Source: Oligoflexia bacterium (GTDB taxonomy: Bacteria; Bdellovibrionota; UBA1018; CAIMNF01). Taken from it: a DNA stretch of 8,407 nucleotides. Below, in pieces: positions 5,230 to 8,407 of this stretch; the first letter of the stretch is position 1; the number at the start of each line of letters is the position of its first letter. The stretch is from the NCBI GenBank assembly GCA_903858975.1, contig CAIOKW010000210.1, positions 1 to 8,407 on the forward strand, written 5' to 3'. The notes under the pieces were generated by a model. It did not search any database. It saw nothing but the letters and a program-made list of their open reading frames with translations, and was not told the DNA's origin. The position numbers and the translations under genes were made by a program.

Positions 5230-6506
5230 CTGTTCTCGGTGTCTTTTCGGGGAGCACGCGGTTCGATGATGAAGGACTTCTTTTCACCATTTGCGGGTGG
5301 TGTTGCAGCCTGAATCGGTTTCATCGGAGCCCGGTTGGGAGCAGCGGGGCGCGCATTTCCTTGCGGAGGGCGCTGTCCATTTGATGAAGGCCGCTGAATG
5401 GTCCGGCCAATCACCTTCTCCACTTTTTTCAGATTGATCTCATCCCGAGGAGTCACAAGACTTGTGGCCTTGCCGGAGCTTTCTGCACGACCCGTACGAC
5501 CAATGCGATGGATATAATCCTCAGCATCTCTTGGGAAATCGTAGTTAATCACGTGGGCTACATCATCCACATGAATTCCGCGACCTACAACGTCAGTCGC
5601 AATCAAAACTCGATAACGACCTTCTTTAAAATCAAGAAGCGCCTGCTCTCTCACTGCTTGATCAAGATCAGAATGCAACTGAGTGGCATCTGTAAATCCG
5701 CGATTTCGAAGTGAACGCCAGAGGCGATATGCATTGTCTTTAGAGCGTGTAAAAATAAAAACCGTTCCGGGCTCTTGATCCAGAAGCTGCTCGAGCTTAC
5801 GCATTTTTGCTTCTTCACTCAAGAAAATGAAATGTTGCTCAACTGTACTTGCAGCACGGGTTGGCTTTCCAATTTTTAATCGGAAGGGATTATAGGTAAT
5901 TCTTTGAGCCAGCTTTTCAACCGTCGGAGAAAGGGTTGCTGAAAAGAGTAAGGTCTGACGGGTTTCTGGGGTTTCACTCAGAATGCGATTGAGCTGATCT
6001 GAGAAGCCCATATCGAGCATTCGATCCGCCTCATCTAAAACGAGTACTTCCAAGTACTCGAGCCAAATGTTTCCACGCTCCAAGTGATCGCAAATGCGTC
6101 CCGGAGTTGCGACAATGATTTGAGGATAGTTTCGAAGTGCAACTTCATCGGTTTTAAGAGGCGTTCCGCCAATCAAAGCGACTGAATTTACACCAAAGGG
6201 AGCTCCAAATTCGGCCAAAACCTTCTGGGTTTGAAGTGCGATCTCTCGGGTAGGAGCGAGCACCAGGGCATAGGTCCCATTTCGTCCAATCACTCGTTCT
6301 AAGATGGGAAATGCAAATGCGGCTGTTTTACCGGTTCCTGTTTGGGCAGAGACCACTAAATCTTCATTATTGAGGGCACGCGGGATGGAGGCTGCCTGTA
6401 CGGGTGTTGGCTTATCAAAGCCTGCTTTTTCAATTAGCTCCACCAGGGGCGCTCTTAAGCCCATTTCATTCCAAGACAGGCTTTCAATTTTTGGTTCTTC
6501 GATCAT
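5226..6506 (-). CDS. DEAD-box RNA helicase, RhlB/RhlE-like
   Basis: This ATP-dependent RNA helicase has 426 residues from the start used here. Visible motifs are the Q motif GFDKPTPVQ (Gln37), motif I AQTGTGKT (54-61), Ia PTREIALQ, Ib ATPGR, II DEAD (158-161), III SAT (189-191), IV VFIFTR, V TDVVGRGIHV (304-313) and VI HRIGRTGR (333-340). The motif V ending in His and the AEDYIHRIGRTGRA context recall E. coli RhlB, while overall length also fits RhlE; I cannot decide. The last 50 residues are Pro/Ala/Arg-rich and probably disordered, as in helicases that bind RNA or degradosome partners through tails. An in-frame ATG at 6548 would add 14 atypical residues with no RBS, so I prefer Met at 6506, preceded by CAGGG. 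It diverges from a second DEAD-box gene, and its stop overlaps the convergent gene. Confidence 0.93.
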   Translation of the reverse strand: MIEEPKIESLSWNEMGLRAPLVELIEKAGFDKPTPVQAASIPRALNNEDLVVSAQTGTGKTAAFAFPILERVIGRNGTYALVLAPTREIALQTQKVLAEFGAPFGVNSVALIGGTPLKTDEVALRNYPQIIVATPGRICDHLERGNIWLEYLEVLVLDEADRMLDMGFSDQLNRILSETPETRQTLLFSATLSPTVEKLAQRITYNPFRLKIGKPTRAASTVEQHFIFLSEEAKMRKLEQLLDQEPGTVFIFTRSKDNAYRLWRSLRNRGFTDATQLHSDLDQAVREQALLDFKEGRYRVLIATDVVGRGIHVDDVAHVINYDFPRDAEDYIHRIGRTGRAESSGKATSLVTPRDEINLKKVEKVIGRTIQRPSSNGQRPPQGNARPAAPNRAPMKPIQAATPPANGEKKSFIIEPRAPRKDTENS

Positions 6507-6551
6507 TTGGCCCTGCTTTACCCTAGTTTGTCCATATATCCAAACCATTCA

Positions 6552-6578
6552 TTGACATTATTCGTCAGGACCGATAAT
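6552..6578 (+). promoter_or_regulatory. Candidate promoter for the DeaD-like helicase
   Basis: A perfect -35 TTGACA (6552-6557) is followed after 15 nt by GATAAT (6573-6578), a 5/6 -10. The spacing is shorter than the ideal 17 but within the known range. Initiation near 6585 would give a leader of about 49 nt. On the opposite strand an AATAAT (plus-strand 6557-6562) could be a -10 for the minus-strand helicase, but it has no convincing -35; if real, the two promoters would overlap. No clear cold-box or riboswitch structure is visible in the leader. Confidence 0.5.
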
Positions 6579-6633
6579 CTCCGCACAAAAAGTTTAATCC
6601 TAATCCCCATTTTCCCCGAGAAAAGAGTTCCTT

Positions 6634-8262
6634 TTGAAAAAGCCAGACGACGTTACATTTGAACAATTTGATTTTAGCCCAGAGATGAATAAAGCCATTG
6701 CTGAGCTAGGATTCACCTCACCGACCCCAATCCAAATTGAAACTCTACCGATTTTGTTGAAAAAACCGACTGATTTTCTAGGCTTAGCCGCTACCGGAAC
6801 TGGAAAAACAGCCGCATTCGCAATCCCACTTCTCGAGAGCATGAAGGGCAGCCCTAAGACCGTTCAGGCCCTGATCCTTTGTCCGACGCGAGAACTCGCT
6901 AAACAAACCAGTGAACAAATCAACTTGCTTGCTCGGTACAAAAAAGTAAAAGCGCTCGCGATCTATGGGGGATCGGATTACGGCGGACAATTAAGAGCCC
7001 TGAAAGAAGGAGTTGCCATCGTGGTCGGAACTCCGGGTCGTATCATCGACCATTTGGAGCGCGGCACCCTCAATTTGAATTCACTTCAGACTGTAGTTCT
7101 CGATGAAGCGGATGAAATGATCTCCATGGGCTTTAAAGAAGAGATCGAGCTCATTTTACAAAAAGTCAGTCAGGAAGAGAAACACCAAACTTGGTTATTT
7201 TCTGCGACCATGAGCAAAGACATTCGTAGAATTGCAGATCAATTCCTCGATAACCCAAAACAAATTCAAGTGAATAAACAAGAAGGCGTTTCACGAGCAG
7301 TGAAACAGTTCTTCTATACCGTACGCGAAGAAGAAAAACTCGATGCGCTTGAAAAACTCATTGATCAGGCCCCTGAGTTTTACGGACTCATCTTTTGTCA
7401 GACGAAAGCGCTCGTGGTCGACATCACTGAAAGCTTAAGATCAAAAGGATACGCGGTCGACTGCCTCCATGGCGACATGGAACAAAATGCTCGCGAACGC
7501 ACCATGAAGGCCTTCAAAGCTAAAACGGCTCGCATCCTCATCTGTACTGATGTCGCATCTCGCGGCCTCGACGTGAAAGAACTCACTCACGTAGTGAATT
7601 ACTCACTTCCACGCGAACTTGACCTCTACGTTCACCGTATCGGCCGTACCGGTCGAGGTGGAGCGGAAGGGCTGGCACTCAGCTTAGTAAGCCCAAGCCA
7701 CATGCACCTTGTGAGCCGTATTGAACGTGCGACCCAAAGTCGTATGACCAAAGCTCAAGTTCCAAGTGACTTTGAAGTGCTCAAAGTTCGTTTGAAAAAA
7801 GCGCTCAACACATTCTTAGAAGAACCTTCAAAAGACTCGATTGGCGTTTTGAAGCTTGCTGAAATCTTAGCCGACAGTGAATGGCCAGCAGCCCTTGAAG
7901 CGATGTCTAAAGAAGAGATCATTGCGCGTTTTCTAGCAAAATCAATCAAAGCCCCGCAACAAAAACGAACTGCCGCTCCAGGTGGATTTTCAGCTCGTTA
8001 TGACCGTGGTTCTGAACGGGGTGAGCGTGGCGGTGATCGACGATATGATCGCGGTGCTTATCGCGGCGGCGAACGCGGTGGAGAGCGTGGCTCTTACCGG
8101 GGTGCAGATCGCAGTGGTGACCGTGCTCCCTTCCGTGGAGCCGATCGAAGTGCCGAAGCAGGAGCTCCTCCAAGCGGAGAACGTGGCGCATTTAAGAGTG
8201 ATGATAAATTTGCAAGAAAACCTCGCAAATTTGATCGCAAGCCCTTTCAAGCGCGCTCTTAA
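6634..8262 (+). CDS. deaD: DEAD-box RNA helicase, DeaD/CsdA-like, with RGG-type tail
   Basis: This 542-residue ATP-dependent RNA helicase starts at TTG. An in-frame TAA at 6601 leaves no upstream ATG, and the next internal Met (codon 18) would remove the conserved aromatic residues ahead of the Q motif, so TTG is well supported; AAAAGAG at 6621-6627 is the likely RBS. Motifs in order: Q motif GFTSPTPIQ (Gln34), I ATGTGKT (53-59), Ia PTRELA (84-89), Ib TPGR (133-136), II DEAD (157-160), III SAT (190-192), IV LIFCQT, V TDVASRGLD (305-313), VI HRIGRTGR (334-341). YGGSDYGGQLRAL and DEADEM resemble DeaD, as does the helical extension at about 370-435. It is shorter than E. coli DeaD (629), and I see no DbpA-type RNA-binding domain; instead residues 449-542 are Arg/Gly-rich. 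Expected roles are ribosome assembly, mRNA decay and cold adaptation. Confidence 0.93.
   Translation: MKKPDDVTFEQFDFSPEMNKAIAELGFTSPTPIQIETLPILLKKPTDFLGLAATGTGKTAAFAIPLLESMKGSPKTVQALILCPTRELAKQTSEQINLLARYKKVKALAIYGGSDYGGQLRALKEGVAIVVGTPGRIIDHLERGTLNLNSLQTVVLDEADEMISMGFKEEIELILQKVSQEEKHQTWLFSATMSKDIRRIADQFLDNPKQIQVNKQEGVSRAVKQFFYTVREEEKLDALEKLIDQAPEFYGLIFCQTKALVVDITESLRSKGYAVDCLHGDMEQNARERTMKAFKAKTARILICTDVASRGLDVKELTHVVNYSLPRELDLYVHRIGRTGRGGAEGLALSLVSPSHMHLVSRIERATQSRMTKAQVPSDFEVLKVRLKKALNTFLEEPSKDSIGVLKLAEILADSEWPAALEAMSKEEIIARFLAKSIKAPQQKRTAAPGGFSARYDRGSERGERGGDRRYDRGAYRGGERGGERGSYRGADRSGDRAPFRGADRSAEAGAPPSGERGAFKSDDKFARKPRKFDRKPFQARS
7999..8151 (+). repeat. RGG/RG-rich repeat tract in the helicase tail
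   Basis: Residues about 456-506 consist of degenerate units such as DRG, ERGG, YRGG, SYRGADRS and PFRGADRS. RGADRS occurs twice (489-494 and 501-506), but the codons differ between copies, so the repetition is kept at protein level, not by recent DNA duplication. Such tails bind RNA non-specifically and can drive condensation in other DEAD-box proteins. The tract ends in a Lys/Arg/Phe-rich segment (519-542). Confidence 0.75.
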
Positions 8263-8298
8263 GTTGATTTGTAGAGCTCGTTTGATAGACTCAAGTCC

Positions 8299-8407
8299 AT
8301 GATCATTTCTGCTTTGAGTTTCTTGGTGATGACCTCTGTAAATGCGGGATCGGTGTGCCATGCCCCGGATTTTGACTCTAATCACAAGGCTCGAAATCTC
8401 AAAGACA
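8299..8407 (+). CDS. Possible exported protein, N-terminal fragment (cut by window end)
   Basis: An ATG at 8299 opens a frame that runs 36 codons to the window edge. It begins MIISALSFLVMTSVNA, a hydrophobic stretch with a plausible signal-peptidase site (VNA before Gly17), then GSVCHAPDFDSNHKARN. Against it, the n-region has no Lys or Arg, no Shine-Dalgarno precedes the ATG, and the fragment is too short for coding statistics. An in-frame stop at 8272 excludes read-in from upstream. Cys20 is too far from the start of a lipobox-like pattern to call a lipoprotein. I do not recognise the mature sequence. If real, it would be the next gene after the helicase, 36 nt downstream, either co-transcribed or with its own promoter that I cannot identify. 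Confidence 0.45.
   Translation, partial: MIISALSFLVMTSVNAGSVCHAPDFDSNHKARNLKD

Noticed and set aside
5508..5714. Plus-strand 68-codon ORF inside the minus-strand helicase
   Set aside because: It lies wholly antisense to conserved helicase motifs, has no RBS and shows no recognisable protein.
6507..6548. Fourteen-residue N-terminal extension of the minus-strand helicase from ATG 6548
   Set aside because: It has no Shine-Dalgarno, an atypical sequence for the family, and possible promoter elements overlap it. Met at 6506 keeps the whole Q-motif region.
8255..8284. Terminator after the DeaD-like gene
   Set aside because: Only a 5-bp stem (GCTCT with AGAGC) with a 13-nt loop and no T-run follows the stop, which is too weak to call intrinsic termination.
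7946..8385. Antisense and alternative-frame ORFs of 81-131 codons over the RGG tail
   Set aside because: They arise from the biased codon composition of the helicase tail. One has a His/Arg-rich and another an Ile/Thr-rich nonsense composition, and both conflict with a well-supported gene.
1..8407. CRISPR arrays, tRNA genes, insertion sequences or riboswitches
   Set aside because: I saw no regularly spaced direct repeats, cloverleaf, transposase or terminal inverted repeats, and no leader is long or structured enough to support a riboswitch.

Overview
This is a gene-dense bacterial chromosomal window of moderate GC. It has Shine-Dalgarno-led starts, one TTG start, several 1-6 nt gene junctions and no stretch above 300 bases without a gene. 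The gene mix is housekeeping and stress type, and every recognisable protein has bacterial relatives. The dCMP deaminase fragment is of the zinc-dependent type shared by eukaryotes and some bacteria. I suspect a Gram-negative in the Proteobacteria/Bdellovibrionota range, but nothing here fixes the taxon. I see no tRNA, rRNA, insertion sequence, CRISPR array, attachment site or change of composition that would suggest an island.

Left block (1-2516, + strand): the 3' end of a dCMP deaminase gene overlaps by 1 nt a TPM-domain (YgcG-type) secreted/membrane protein. A LemA-family membrane protein follows, then 6 nt later a renalase-like FAD-dependent oxidoreductase. The spacing suggests one operon. 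TPM and LemA are a recurrent pair in bacteria, thought to act at the envelope; the flanking deaminase and oxidoreductase have no obvious functional link to them.

Middle block (2512-5229): a class I SAM-dependent methyltransferase (+), with a perfect TATAAT embedded in the preceding gene's stop region, runs tail-to-tail into a two-gene minus-strand operon. That operon is a GIY-YIG protein of the YhbQ/UPF0213 type followed by a YchJ-type SEC-C zinc protein, overlapping by ATGA. It diverges from a DEDDh 3'-5' exonuclease (+) across only 28 bp. The exonuclease is followed 3 nt later by an unrecognised 103-residue protein.

Right block (5226-8407): two DEAD-box RNA helicases are transcribed divergently from a short shared control region at about 6507-6633. 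The minus-strand one is RhlB/RhlE-like with a Pro/Ala-rich tail. The plus-strand one is DeaD-like, starts at TTG and ends in an RGG-type tail. Both have all core motifs. At the right edge a probable exported protein begins and is cut off by the window.

I do not find a convincing undescribed multi-gene system. The points most worth a second look are the compact gene boundaries: two of two convergent junctions with 4-nt stop overlaps, a 28-bp divergent gap holding two facing RBSs that form a dyad, and a stop/start hairpin between lemA and the oxidoreductase. The divergent helicase pair and the orphan 103-residue gene next to the exonuclease also deserve attention.
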